From assembly GCA_028285495.1 (NCBI GenBank), contig JANQPB010000037.1:62001-126000 (forward strand): 64,000 nt of DNA, read 5' to 3'. The translations under genes were made by a program, and so were the position numbers. The notes beneath the pieces were generated by a model. That model saw nothing but the letters and a program-made list of their open reading frames with translations. It did no database searches and was not told the origin of the DNA. Below, piece after piece: positions 8,409-17,389 of the stretch. How positions within the stretch are numbered: position 1 is the first letter of the stretch; every line of letters starts with the position of its first letter. This stretch comes from Acidimicrobiales bacterium (GTDB taxonomy: Bacteria; Actinomycetota; Acidimicrobiia; Acidimicrobiales; SZUA-35).

Positions 8409-9440
8409 ATGGCCAAGGATCCGACCGAGCGGGCGCTCGACCTGCTCTCGTTGCTGCAGAGTCGGCGGCACTGCTCCGGGGCCGAGCTCGCCGACCGCTT
8501 CGGGGTCACCGAGCGGACGGTCCGCCGCGACGTCGATCGGCTGCGCGAGCTGGGCTACCCGGTCGACGCGACGCCGGGGCGGGACGGCGGCTACCGGCTC
8601 ACCGCCGGCGCACACCTTCCGCCGCTCATGTTCGACGACGACGAGGCGGTCGCCCTCGTCGTCGGGTTGCGCACGGTCGCCGGGGCCGCCATCGCCGGGA
8701 TCGCCGAAACCGCCGTCGGGGCGCTGGCGAAGGTCGAGCAATCGCTGCCGGATCGCCTCCGGCGCCGCGTCGTGGCGCTCGACCGGAGCGTCGCATCGCT
8801 GCAACGGCCGCATCGCACCGGCAGCGTCGTCGACCCCGAGACGCTCAGCGAACTGGCATCGGCCTGCCGCGCCCTGGAGGAGGTCCGCTTCGAATATCGC
8901 CGCCGCGACGGCGAGCACGACGACCGACTGGTCGAACCGCACCAGCTGCTGTCGGCCGGCCACCTCTGGTACCTCGTCGCCTGGGATCTCCGTCGATCCG
9001 AGTGGCGAACGTTCCGGCTCGATCGCCTCGACCGGGTCCGGCTCGCCGGCAAGCGGTTCGCGCCACGGGAGATCCCCGGCGGCGATGCCGCCGCCTACCT
9101 GACCGCCTCCGTCGGATCCCTCGCCAGCCGCGCCGAGGCGCTCGTGGCCGTCGAGGCGCCCTACGAGCAGGTGGCCGACGCGTTGGCCCCCGTCGACCAC
9201 GTCCTCGTCGACGCCGACTCGCAGGCCTGCACCATCCGGCTGCGGTCCGAGCGGCTCGACTCGCTCGCCATCGACGTGGCCCGCGTCGGGCTCCGGGCCG
9301 GGGTGCGAGTGGTCGAGCCCGATGACCTCCGCGACCGACTCGACCGGCTCGGCCGGCATCTGGGCCAGCACGGGGATCGGCCGGCAACTCGGGCGGCACC
9401 GAGCGACGCCGCGGCGGCGTCGCTCCGCAATCGGGCGTGA
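8409..9440 (+). CDS. HTH/WYL-domain transcriptional regulator
   Basis: 343 residues. An N-terminal winged HTH of the DeoR-like HTH_11 kind (HCSGAELADRFGVTERTVRR, about 22-41) is followed by the WYL domain (GHLWYLVAWD, then RTFRLDRLDRVR) and a C-terminal WCX-like region. WYL regulators sense small molecules or nucleic-acid ligands. The gene is divergent from an epoxide-hydrolase-like gene, with a perfect 8-base inverted repeat between them. An ATG at 8391 would add six residues but lies inside that repeat, so 8409 is preferred. Confidence 0.9.
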   Translation: MAKDPTERALDLLSLLQSRRHCSGAELADRFGVTERTVRRDVDRLRELGYPVDATPGRDGGYRLTAGAHLPPLMFDDDEAVALVVGLRTVAGAAIAGIAETAVGALAKVEQSLPDRLRRRVVALDRSVASLQRPHRTGSVVDPETLSELASACRALEEVRFEYRRRDGEHDDRLVEPHQLLSAGHLWYLVAWDLRRSEWRTFRLDRLDRVRLAGKRFAPREIPGGDAAAYLTASVGSLASRAEALVAVEAPYEQVADALAPVDHVLVDADSQACTIRLRSERLDSLAIDVARVGLRAGVRVVEPDDLRDRLDRLGRHLGQHGDRPATRAAPSDAAAASLRNRA

Positions 9441-9467
9441 ACCGCCCCGGCGCCGAGGCTCGCAGAC

Positions 9468-9485
9468 TTGTTGGCTGGTCGACAA
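9468..9485. promoter_or_regulatory. TTGT...ACAA imperfect inverted repeat before TetR gene
   Basis: TTGTTGGCTGGTCGACAA lies about 30 bases before the ATG of the TetR gene at 9515. The end arms TTGT/ACAA and the GTCGACAA half recall the TTGTCGAGCGACAA element at 19674. It could be an autoregulatory TetR operator. The internal part is not symmetric, so confidence is low. Confidence 0.3.
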
Positions 9486-9514
9486 ATCACCGGTTCGGAG
9501 CTACCGTCGTGGGG

Positions 9515-10201
9515 ATGGTGAGCTCGTCCTCCGCTCCGTTCCCGTTGGCGGAGGGGGAATCGGAAGCGTCCGGCCACGACGACCGCCAGGAACGACCGAA
9601 CAAGCAGAAGCTCCGCAACGAGCGCTCGACCAACGCGCTGATCGAGGCGGCTGCCGAGCTCATCATCGAGGGCGGTCTGGACGCGGTCACGCTGGTGGCC
9701 GTCGGTGACCGCGCCGGCTACAGCCGCGGCCTGGTCACGGCCAGGTTCGGGAACAAGGACGGGCTGATCGACGCCCTGATCGATCGGTACATCACCGGAT
9801 GGAGCCACAAGAACGTCCTGCCGAGGACCAAGGGCGCCTCCGGTCGCGATTCCGTGGTGATCCTGATCGATGCCATCCGCAGCCAGCTGGCCAAGGACCC
9901 CCGAGCCCTTCGGGTCCTGTACGTGCTGATGTTCGAGGCCATCAGCGGCGACGACGACCTGCGCCGACGGTTCGCGCGGTTCCACGCCGCGTTCCGGGCC
10001 GACTTCGCAGCCGCCCTCAAGCGCGGTCAACGAGATGGCTCGGTCCGGCTCGACATCGACCCGGAGAAGGAGGGCGCCTTCCTGGTCGGCTCGATCCGAG
10101 GGGCGGGCTACCAGTGGCTGCTCGATCCCCAGGGCTACGACCCGGTCGCCTCACTCGCCTACATCCTCGACGTGGCCGAGGAGCGACTGACCCAGCGGTA
10201 G
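9515..10201 (+). CDS. TetR family transcriptional regulator
   Basis: 228 residues from the ATG at 9515. The TetR domain covers about 30-80: STNALIEAAAELIIEGGL, then the HTH LVAVGDRAGYSRGLVTARFG and NKDGLIDALI. The C-terminal part contains LRVLYVLMFEAISGDDDLR, typical of the TetR_C family that regulates fatty-acid or steroid-type catabolism. A GTG at 9437 overlaps the WYL stop and is an alternative start, but it would place a likely operator inside the coding region and add a non-conserved tail. Next to the large CoA catabolic operon at 10.3-19.6 kb, which it might control. Confidence 0.85.
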   Translation: MVSSSSAPFPLAEGESEASGHDDRQERPNKQKLRNERSTNALIEAAAELIIEGGLDAVTLVAVGDRAGYSRGLVTARFGNKDGLIDALIDRYITGWSHKNVLPRTKGASGRDSVVILIDAIRSQLAKDPRALRVLYVLMFEAISGDDDLRRRFARFHAAFRADFAAALKRGQRDGSVRLDIDPEKEGAFLVGSIRGAGYQWLLDPQGYDPVASLAYILDVAEERLTQR

Positions 10202-10207
10202 GGCTCC

Positions 10208-10227
10208 GGGCCGGCTCGGGCCGGCCC
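10208..10227. terminator. GC hairpin between convergent genes
   Basis: GGGCCGG (10208-10214) pairs perfectly with CCGGCCC (10221-10227) across a 6-base loop, right after the TetR stop and before the stop of the converging hydrolase. There is no T-tract, as is common in high-GC actinobacteria. It could serve both strands. Confidence 0.45.
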
Positions 10228-10273
10228 CTCCGATCGCAGGTCGGAGCGACGGGTTGCGCCTCCCGACACCGGC

Positions 10274-11134
10274 TCAGTCCGTCTCGCTCCCGATGAACCC
10301 GAGCACGGCCCGGTTGAACTCGGCGGGCCGGTCGATGTTGACCGAGTGGCCGCCGTCGAGATCGACGACGGACAGCTCCGGGATCGCGGCCCTGGCCTGG
10401 TCGACGCACGGCTGGAACGCCCGCTCGTAGCGGCCGTTGATCAGCAACGTCGGGACGTCGAGACGGTGCAGGTCGTCGGTCGAGTGCCACGGCCCGCCTC
10501 GTCCGAGGTGCCGGAACACGGCCATCGGCATGGCGTCGGCGGCCTCGACCATTCGTGCCTGCAGGTCGGGTGGCAGCCGCTTGGCGTTGCTCGGATGGTA
10601 CGGGAGGTCTCGTCGCTGCGCCCTGGTCGGCGGGGCCCGCCGTCCCCGATCGGCGCCGCCCGGCGCGTCGCCCCCGTCGCCGCCGTCGCCGTCATCGCGC
10701 CGGCGCCCGACCATGCCGAAGACGGCGCGGGAGTTGGTGAACACCAGCCCGGCCACCCGCTTGGGCCAGCGGAGGGCGTAGCGGATGAGGATCGCGCCCC
10801 CGAGGGACTGGCCGACCAGCCACCAACGGTCGATGCCCCGGTCGACCCGTAGCCGATCGAGTTGATCGAGGACCGTCCCCGCCCGGTAGGCCGCAGGATC
10901 GTCCGGCCCCGGCGAGTGGCCGTGTCCCGGCTGCTCGGCCAGCACGAGCCGGAGCTCCGGCTCGAGACCAGGTCGGTTCGGCTCCCACTGCAGGTTGCTC
11001 GACATGAACCCGTGGAGCATCAGAACCGGCGGACCGGCGGGGTTGCCCGCGTCCTCGGCGTGCAGCCCGGCGAACCTCGAGGGGCCGGCCGGCTCGGGAT
11101 CCGGTGACCCGTCTGGTTGACGAGGGAGGCTCAT
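10274..11134 (-). CDS. Alpha/beta hydrolase
   Basis: 286 residues. Motifs: oxyanion HGFMSSNLQW (about 38-47), nucleophile elbow GQSLGGAI with a Ser nucleophile, acid Asp near TLLINGRYE, and His in DGGHSVNIDRP. Such enzymes include C-C bond (meta-cleavage product) hydrolases and carboxylesterases. A low-complexity stretch rich in Gly-Asp (DDGDGGDGGDAPGG) interrupts the middle, probably in a surface loop of the lid. Its ATG overlaps the stop of the nitronate monooxygenase gene by four bases, making it the last gene of the nine-gene catabolic operon. Confidence 0.87.
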   Translation of the reverse strand: MSLPRQPDGSPDPEPAGPSRFAGLHAEDAGNPAGPPVLMLHGFMSSNLQWEPNRPGLEPELRLVLAEQPGHGHSPGPDDPAAYRAGTVLDQLDRLRVDRGIDRWWLVGQSLGGAILIRYALRWPKRVAGLVFTNSRAVFGMVGRRRDDGDGGDGGDAPGGADRGRRAPPTRAQRRDLPYHPSNAKRLPPDLQARMVEAADAMPMAVFRHLGRGGPWHSTDDLHRLDVPTLLINGRYERAFQPCVDQARAAIPELSVVDLDGGHSVNIDRPAEFNRAVLGFIGSETD

Positions 11135-12099
11135 GGGCCGACCAGCGCACCGAGCTCCGACTTGGCCTGGACGTACTCGTCGACCAGCTGTCCGACGATG
11201 GCCGCCATCGGACGGGTCTCGGTGGTCGCGCCGACGCCGTGGCCGGCCGACCACACCCCGTTGTACCGCTTCTCGACCTTGGCCCCCGACGACGTGACGA
11301 TCTCGCCAGGGCGGGTGACGGCCAGCTCGTCGATGTCGATGCCGGCCTCGACGAGGCTGGGGATGAGCCAGTTGGCCGGGGCGCCATCGAGGGCGGCCGA
11401 CAGCATCACGTCCTTCGACGAGCACCGGAACAGCGCCTCCCGGTAGCGGTCGGGGGCCCGCGACTCGGCGGCGGCGATGAAGTGGGTGCCGATGTAGGCC
11501 AGGTCGCCGCCGAGAGCCTGGGCGGCGAGAATCGATCGACCGTTGGTGATGCCTCCGGCGACGACCACCGGCGCGTCGGTCATCGCCCGGATCTCGGTCA
11601 CCAGCGCAAACGGGTTGACGGTGCCGGTGTGGCCTCCGGCGCCCCCGCAGACGGCGATCAGGCCGTCGGCCCCGGCGGCCAGCGCCTTCTCGGCGTGTCG
11701 GGGTGACGCCACGTCGTGGAAGGCGATGCCGCCGTAGCGGTGGATCTCGTCGAAGGCCTCCTCCGGCGCCCCCTTCGAGGTCAGGACGACGGCCACCTCC
11801 CGCTCGACGCAGAGGGCGAGGTCGCCCTCGTAGCGGGCGTTGGAGGAATGGACGACGAGGTTGACCGCATACGGCGCCGGTCGACCGCCGGACGCCCGCA
11901 TGGCCCGGAGCCCCTGGTCGATCTCGTCGAGCCACTCGCCGAAGCTCTCCCTGCTGCGGGTCGAGTGGGCGGGGAAGCTCCCCATCACACCGCTTCCACA
12001 GGCGGCGATGGTCATGGCCGGCGAGGAGACGAGGAACATCGGGGCGGCGATGACGGGCACCCGAAGCGTCCCGTCGAAGGTCAGATCGATCGCAGTCAT
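11131..12099 (-). CDS. Nitronate monooxygenase family flavoprotein
   Basis: 322 residues, FMN-binding TIM barrel. Begins with RVPVIAAPMFLVSSP, the phosphate-binding part is GVMGSFPA, and the FMN segments CGGAGGHTGTVNPF and VVVAGGITNGRSI are typical of the NMO/2-nitropropane dioxygenase family; the former holds the conserved His. Many members of this family are not true nitronate oxidases but act as enoyl reductases or on other CoA-linked substrates, and the neighbours here are all CoA enzymes. One base separates it from the preceding CoA transferase gene. Confidence 0.88.
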   Translation of the reverse strand: MTAIDLTFDGTLRVPVIAAPMFLVSSPAMTIAACGSGVMGSFPAHSTRSRESFGEWLDEIDQGLRAMRASGGRPAPYAVNLVVHSSNARYEGDLALCVEREVAVVLTSKGAPEEAFDEIHRYGGIAFHDVASPRHAEKALAAGADGLIAVCGGAGGHTGTVNPFALVTEIRAMTDAPVVVAGGITNGRSILAAQALGGDLAYIGTHFIAAAESRAPDRYREALFRCSSKDVMLSAALDGAPANWLIPSLVEAGIDIDELAVTRPGEIVTSSGAKVEKRYNGVWSAGHGVGATTETRPMAAIVGQLVDEYVQAKSELGALVGP

Positions 12100-12100
12100 G

Positions 12101-14035
12101 TCAGCTCCGTTGCCGGGACGAGGTGAGGACGAGGTCGTTGTCGGCGCCGATGGCGGGAGCCGGACCGCTGATGGTCAGGCGCCGGTGGGCGAACGTGAAC
12201 GGGAAGCCCTTGACCAGGGAGCCGTCGGGCGCCTCGACGACGGCGGACGAACCACCGGCTCGGCAGGCGGCCAGCACGCCGGCGCCATCGAGGGCCTCGA
12301 CGTTCGTCGTGCCGTCGTCGCCGACGGCCACCCACCGGCCCGGGGCGCTGCGCCGAAGCCGCCACGGGGTCGGGTCATGGCCGTTGGCCAGCTGGTCGAG
12401 CACCGGCCCGCAGGCGTACACGGCGACGTCGCGCTGGGAGATGTCGAGGTGGTGGCCGGCGCCGGTCGACCGGCTGGCGGTGATGGCCGACGTGATCACC
12501 GCTCCGGCGAAGAGGCAGACGGTCTGATCGGGGAAGTTGAGGTTGGCGCCCGAGATCGTCGGCGTCCCGTCGTCGTAGGCGGTCAGTGCCGACAGGCCGG
12601 AGGAGGCCTCCAGGGTCGAGCCGAAGGTCGTGTGGCCGGCCCGGGGACCGGTCAGACCCTGGCCCGTCACCGACGCCAGGACGATCCTGGGGTTGACCGA
12701 GCGGAGGGTGTCGAAGTCGAGCTCGAGGCGCTCCAGGACGCCCCGCCGGTAGTTCTCGATGACCGCGTCGGCGGTCGCAACGAGATCGAGGAACGCGGCG
12801 CGACCCGCCGGGTCCTTCAGGTCGATGTCGACGCCGAGCTTCGAGCGGTTGCTGAAGTGGAACAGCGGTGAGTCGTCGCCGCCGGTCCAGAAGCGGAACA
12901 TGTCCGGCTTCGTTCGGGACTCGACCTTGATCACCTCGGCCCCGAGGTCGGCGAGCAGGCTCGATGTGCCCGCCCCCGCCGTCAGCACCCCGAGGTCGAG
13001 GACCCGGACGCCGCTGAGCGGGAGCGGAACGGGTGTCCCGCCCGGCTCGGCGCTCGGCGGGCGCCCCGGTTCGGCCCGGACCCGGAGGGGCACGACCGGC
13101 GACGGCACGTCGACGCCGCCGACCCGCTCCGTGGTGAGCGCCCGACGATGACGCAGCGTCACGTCGTCGATCAGCTCGGACGGGCCGAGGACCGCCGTGC
13201 CGGGCACGGCGTGCCGGTGGAACAGGTCGTCGAGCTCGCTCCGGCTCTTGTCGGCGGCCCACGACCGGACGACGTCGAGGAAGTCGCCCTGGTGTGCCCG
13301 CCGGTCCCGACGGTTGGCGAAGCGGTCGTGGCGGAGGCGATCGTCATCGACCATCTCGACGATCGCCTCCCAGTCACGGTCCGTGTACACGAAGGCGACG
13401 TGACCGTCGAGGCACTCGACGGCCGGCCACGGTGAGGTCGACCCCTCCCGGGTGATCGGCGTCCCGGCCCAGGCCATGGCCGGGGCCTTCCAGTTCACCC
13501 AGCGGAGGGCGTCGACACCGTCGACGGTGATGGTGTCGGACCCGCCCCGGACGGCGAGGGCCTTGGCGCTGGCGAGCGCGCCGAGGACCGCATAGCCGAC
13601 GGTGACCGAGGCCCAGTGGCCGGAAGGCACCAGGGGAGCCCGGTCGGGGTCGCCGAAGAGGTCGGCCAGCCCGGAGGCGGCGAACAGCGTCGCCTCGTTG
13701 TGCCAGGCATCGCCGATGACCTCGACGACGTTGATCGCCTCCGTCGGTCCCGGGTCGTCGCCACCGGGCCCCGGGGCGAGCAGGAGGATCCTCGACGGCC
13801 GCTCGGCGGCCCAGGCAACGGGGTCGGCCACCACCTCGTCGGCGGCGGTCCGCTTCCCCGCCCGGTAGAACGCCGGGGCGTCCGGATCGTCCGGCCCGGT
13901 GCGGTGGACCGTGGCCCCGAGCTGGGCGGCCAGCCGGCCGGCGGTGCCCGCCGCTCGGCGAGCGGGCAGGCTGGCGCCGGGGTCAACGACCTCCAGGATC
14001 TCGGCCCCGGCGAAGAGACCGCCCCCGACCGACAT
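12101..14035 (-). CDS. Two-domain CaiB/BaiF-type (family III) CoA transferase
   Basis: 644 residues, about 1.6 times the usual ~400. The second half begins with a normal family III start (LSGVRVLDLGVLTAGAG, LLADLGAEVIKVES, then NRSKLGVDIDLKDP) and includes NFPDQT, where the catalytic Asp is expected. The first ~330 residues resemble the middle and C-terminal parts of the same fold (GHWASVTVGYAVLGALASA, CLDGHVAFVYTDRDWEAI) but lack an obvious N-terminal domain. So the gene looks like a tandem arrangement with one catalytic centre; the partners normally interlock as dimers. Two bases separate it from the MmgE/PrpD stop. Confidence 0.82.
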   Translation of the reverse strand: MSVGGGLFAGAEILEVVDPGASLPARRAAGTAGRLAAQLGATVHRTGPDDPDAPAFYRAGKRTAADEVVADPVAWAAERPSRILLLAPGPGGDDPGPTEAINVVEVIGDAWHNEATLFAASGLADLFGDPDRAPLVPSGHWASVTVGYAVLGALASAKALAVRGGSDTITVDGVDALRWVNWKAPAMAWAGTPITREGSTSPWPAVECLDGHVAFVYTDRDWEAIVEMVDDDRLRHDRFANRRDRRAHQGDFLDVVRSWAADKSRSELDDLFHRHAVPGTAVLGPSELIDDVTLRHRRALTTERVGGVDVPSPVVPLRVRAEPGRPPSAEPGGTPVPLPLSGVRVLDLGVLTAGAGTSSLLADLGAEVIKVESRTKPDMFRFWTGGDDSPLFHFSNRSKLGVDIDLKDPAGRAAFLDLVATADAVIENYRRGVLERLELDFDTLRSVNPRIVLASVTGQGLTGPRAGHTTFGSTLEASSGLSALTAYDDGTPTISGANLNFPDQTVCLFAGAVITSAITASRSTGAGHHLDISQRDVAVYACGPVLDQLANGHDPTPWRLRRSAPGRWVAVGDDGTTNVEALDGAGVLAACRAGGSSAVVEAPDGSLVKGFPFTFAHRRLTISGPAPAIGADNDLVLTSSRQRS

Positions 14036-14037
14036 GG

Positions 14038-15363
14038 TCACGACAGCGTCTCGAGCAGCGTGCCGATGTCGGCGATCGAGGACAGATCGGTCAGCTGGTC
14101 GGCCAGGTCCCGGGTCGTGGCGGCCCCGACGACGGGGCCGGCGATGGCCTCGAACTTGCGCCGCAGCCTGTGCTCCTGGTCGGTGAGGTCGTCGGCCGCT
14201 CGGTTCACGTCGTGCTCGGCCCGCCACGTCTCACCGGCGGCGACGAGCTCGACGCGGGTGCTCATCGCGCCGATGGCGCCGTCGGTCTCGACCGTCACCT
14301 TCGGGATCGTGGCCTGCACCGCCGGATGGTTGATCGGCTCGTCCTCGTAGCTGGCGACCGCCGCCGTGTCGACGCCGTTCAGGAGCAGGGCCTGCGTGCC
14401 CCGGAGGCTGAATTTGGCCTCGAGGCCCGTGCTCGGCTCGGGGATGCCACACACGTCGAGAATCGATGGGTTGACGGTGAGCACGACGCGTTCGACCCGG
14501 TCGCGGTCGGCACCGTCGGCCAGGATCGACGCCGTCGCCTCGATGCCGGCGTGGGTGAGGTGGCAGGCGGCATGGTACTTGAAGAGCGTGCTGGGCGTGG
14601 CCCAGCGTCCGTCCCACATCGTCAGTCGGTCCCGGTCGAGGGCGCCGGTCCCCGCAGCCTGGGCGAAGCCCTGATTGCCATCGACGGCTTCGGCGCTCGC
14701 GGTGTATCCCCTGGCCGCCAGCCGGGCGGCGAGGATGCCGCGCTCGGCCGCCTGCCCGGGGTGCAGCGGCTTGGTCATCGTGCCGAAGTTGGCCTTCAGC
14801 CCCGACGCACTGCTGGCCGCGATCCCCATGGCTGCACCGAAACGGTCGTGGTCGAGACCGAGCAACCAGCTGGAGGCCGCCGCCGCTCCGAAGACCCCGA
14901 TGGTCGACGTGGTATGCCACCCCCTGCCGTAGTGATCCGGCCCGATCGAGGTACCGATCCGGGACTGGACCTCCATGCCGACGGCGTAGGCGGTCATCAC
15001 CTCGGCGCCGGAGCGACCCTGCTCCTGGGCGACGGCCAGGATCGCCGGGAGCAACGGGACCGTGGCGTGGCCACCCATGACCGGCGACGTGTCGTCGAAG
15101 TCGAGGGCGTGGCCGGTGGCGCCGTTGACCATCGCCGCCCGGAGCGGATCGGCCCTGCGGTCGCTCCCGATGATCGAGCACGGCCCTGCGTCGCCGGTCA
15201 GCTCGTCCCGGAGGATGGCGGCCAGGGGCTCCCGGCTGCCGGCCAGGGCGCAGCCGAACCAGTCGAGGACGCAGTGTCCAACCACGGTGGCCACCTCGTC
15301 GGGGAGGTCGTCGAACGCGAGACCGCCGAAGCGGTCCCAGAGCCGGTCGGTGAGTTCGGACAT
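14038..15363 (-). CDS. MmgE/PrpD family protein
   Basis: 441 residues. Signature blocks: GHALDFDDTSPVMGGHA (about 83-99), GWHTTSTIGVFGAAAA, TKPLHPGQAAERGI with the conserved Lys-His, and KYHAACHLTH. The family contains 2-methylcitrate dehydratase, cis-aconitate decarboxylase (itaconate-forming) and iminodisuccinate epimerase; which activity applies cannot be read from the sequence. Its place among CoA transferases, MaoC hydratases and a CitE-like lyase favours a role on a C4-C6 di- or tricarboxylate. Same operon, 17 bases after the SDR stop. Confidence 0.88.
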   Translation of the reverse strand: MSELTDRLWDRFGGLAFDDLPDEVATVVGHCVLDWFGCALAGSREPLAAILRDELTGDAGPCSIIGSDRRADPLRAAMVNGATGHALDFDDTSPVMGGHATVPLLPAILAVAQEQGRSGAEVMTAYAVGMEVQSRIGTSIGPDHYGRGWHTTSTIGVFGAAAASSWLLGLDHDRFGAAMGIAASSASGLKANFGTMTKPLHPGQAAERGILAARLAARGYTASAEAVDGNQGFAQAAGTGALDRDRLTMWDGRWATPSTLFKYHAACHLTHAGIEATASILADGADRDRVERVVLTVNPSILDVCGIPEPSTGLEAKFSLRGTQALLLNGVDTAAVASYEDEPINHPAVQATIPKVTVETDGAIGAMSTRVELVAAGETWRAEHDVNRAADDLTDQEHRLRRKFEAIAGPVVGAATTRDLADQLTDLSSIADIGTLLETLS

Positions 15364-15380
15364 ACCAGAGCCTCTCGTGT

Positions 15381-16127
15381 TCAGCCGATGCTTCGGCCGC
15401 CGTCGACGTCGAGGCCGACCCCGGTCAGGAAGCCGGCGTCGTCCGACGCCAGGAACAGGACCGCAGCGGCGACGTCCTCGGGCAGGGCTCGGCGGCCCAT
15501 CGGGATACCGGCGACGACCGCCCTCTCGACCGCGTCGGGCAGCTCGTCGACGCCCGACGCATTCCGATCGAATCCGGTCGGCGAGGAGACGGGGTTCACG
15601 CAGTTGACCCGGATGTCGGGGGCGAGCTCGGCCGCCAAGCCCTTGGTCAGCGTGATGACCGCGCCCTTCGATGCGTTGTAGGCCGTGAGCGTCGGCCGGG
15701 GCCGGCGACCTCCGATCGATGCGGTCGACACGATCGAGCTGCCGGGCGGCATGTGGGGCACGCAGTACTTGGCGGCGAAGTAGATGCTGCGGACGTTGAC
15801 GTGCCACATGCGGTCGAAGTCGGCCGTCGACAGCTCGACGAGCGGGGCCACGCGATGAGGGAGGCCGGCGTTGGCGACGACGACGTCGATGCCGCCCCAC
15901 GCCTCGACGGCGGCGGCGGCCATCGCCTCGGTCCTGGCCTCATCGGTGACGTCGATCTGGAAAGCGATGGCGCCGTCGATCTCGGCGGCGACGGCCGTGG
16001 CGGCGGGCTCGTCGATGTCGGCCACCAGGACCCGCGCGCCCTCGTCGCCGAACGCCCGGGCGATGGCGGCGCCGAATCCCGCCGCCGCTCCCGTCACGAT
16101 CACCCGCCTGCCGTCGAATCTGCTCAT
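15381..16127 (-). CDS. SDR family NAD(P)-dependent oxidoreductase
   Basis: 248 residues, the normal length for classical SDRs. Cofactor motif TGAAAGFG at 12-19, acidic DIDEP after beta-2 suggesting NAD rather than NADP, NAG motif (VVANAGLP), catalytic STASIGG Ser and AYNASKG Tyr-Lys. Likely a 3-hydroxyacyl-CoA or hydroxy-acid dehydrogenase within the operon. The ATG overlaps the stop of the upstream CoA transferase by four bases, so translation is coupled. Confidence 0.9.
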   Translation of the reverse strand: MSRFDGRRVIVTGAAAGFGAAIARAFGDEGARVLVADIDEPAATAVAAEIDGAIAFQIDVTDEARTEAMAAAAVEAWGGIDVVVANAGLPHRVAPLVELSTADFDRMWHVNVRSIYFAAKYCVPHMPPGSSIVSTASIGGRRPRPTLTAYNASKGAVITLTKGLAAELAPDIRVNCVNPVSSPTGFDRNASGVDELPDAVERAVVAGIPMGRRALPEDVAAAVLFLASDDAGFLTGVGLDVDGGRSIG

Positions 16128-17389
16128 GTCGCTCCCCGCTCTCGCTCGATGGCCTCCAGCTCGGCCAGGATCTCGTCGCCGTGCTCGCCGTGCCGCGGCG
16201 CGCCCCGGTGGACGCCGCCGGGCGTGGCGGTGAAGCGCAGCGGCGTGTTCGGTGTGATCGCCGGTCGCTCGGATCCGGCGGAGTCGATGGCCACGTACAT
16301 CTGCCTGGCCTCGACGTGGGGGTCGTTGACGAGGTCGCTGGCGTCGTTCACGGGACCGCAGGCCACCGCACCGCCGAGGGTGTGCGTCACCTCGGCCTTG
16401 GTCCGCTGCGACGTCCACGCCGTGATCACCTCGGCCACCTCGGCCCGTCGCTCGACCCGTCGCCGAACCCCGGCATACCGCTCGTCGTCGGCCAGGTCGG
16501 GCCGACCGATCAATTGGCAGAGGATCTCCCAGTGGTTCTCGCTCGGAGCGGCGATGGCCACCTGGCCATCGATCGTGTCGTACAGCTCGAACGGGCAGAT
16601 CGACGGGTGCTCGGCCCCTCGGGGCGCCTGCACCTCGCCGCTGTAGCTGTAGCGCCAGCTGAGCGACTCGCACACCGCCATGATCGAGTCCATCATCGCG
16701 ATGTCGACGAACTGACCCTCCCCGGTCGCCCTGGCGTGATGGAGGGCGGCCAGCATCCCGCCGACCAGCAATGTGGCCGGGTACAGATCGCCCATGCTCG
16801 GCCCGGCCGACACCCGCTCGCCCGCCTTGGTACCGGTGTGGGAGATCAGCCCACCCATGGCCTGGGCGACGACATCGTAGGCCGGCCAGTGGGTGTACGG
16901 GGTCTCGCCGGTGCGTGGATCACCGAAGCCGCGGATCGCGCCGTAGACCAGGGCGGGGTTGCGGTCGCGCAGCCTCTCGTAGCCGAGGCCGAGATCGTCC
17001 ATGATGCCGGCCCGGAAGTTCTCGACCAGGATGTCGGCGGTGTCGACCAGGCGGCGGAGCACCTCGACGTCCGCCGGGTCCTTCAGGTCGAGCACGATGC
17101 TGCGCTTGTTGCGGTTGATCGAGGCGAAGTAGCCGCCGACGCTGCGCTCCTCGTCGACCTCGGTGAAGGGGCCCATCCGCCGATGGGCGTCCGGTCCCGG
17201 CCGCTCGACCTTGATGACGTCGGCTCCGAGGTCTCCGAGGATCATCGTGCAGTAGGGGCCGGCGACGGCCTGGGTCAGGTCGACGACCCGGACGTCGGCC
17301 AGTGGCCCGGTCCGCCCGTCGGCCATCGGTGCGGCCCGGAGGTGGGCTGTGGTGTGGTCGGCGGATCGGCCCTCCGGCTCCGGGGTCAC
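16124..17389 (-). CDS. Family III (CaiB/BaiF) CoA transferase
   Basis: 421 residues. Complete single-domain organisation: LADVRVVDLTQAVAGPYC, LGDLGADVIKVERPGPDA, NRNKRSIVLDLKDP and catalytic Asp201 in AGPSMGDLYPATL. Moves CoA between carboxylic acids. In the itaconate and 3-hydroxypropionate routes such enzymes form itaconyl-CoA or shift CoA on mesaconyl-CoA. Start taken as the GTG whose GTGA overlaps the upstream MaoC stop; an in-frame ATG at 17326 just before the conserved core is an alternative. Confidence 0.9.
   Translation of the reverse strand: MTPEPEGRSADHTTAHLRAAPMADGRTGPLADVRVVDLTQAVAGPYCTMILGDLGADVIKVERPGPDAHRRMGPFTEVDEERSVGGYFASINRNKRSIVLDLKDPADVEVLRRLVDTADILVENFRAGIMDDLGLGYERLRDRNPALVYGAIRGFGDPRTGETPYTHWPAYDVVAQAMGGLISHTGTKAGERVSAGPSMGDLYPATLLVGGMLAALHHARATGEGQFVDIAMMDSIMAVCESLSWRYSYSGEVQAPRGAEHPSICPFELYDTIDGQVAIAAPSENHWEILCQLIGRPDLADDERYAGVRRRVERRAEVAEVITAWTSQRTKAEVTHTLGGAVACGPVNDASDLVNDPHVEARQMYVAIDSAGSERPAITPNTPLRFTATPGGVHRGAPRHGEHGDEILAELEAIERERGAT

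Noticed and set aside
7352..9485. Continuous minus-strand frame joining the serpin region to the WYL region
   Set aside because: Only the serpin part has protein character; upstream portions are shadows of the alpha/beta hydrolase and WYL genes.
11131..12099. Calling the flavoprotein a dedicated nitronate-detoxifying enzyme
   Set aside because: Family motifs fit, but its operon is full of CoA enzymes, and many family members have other substrates.
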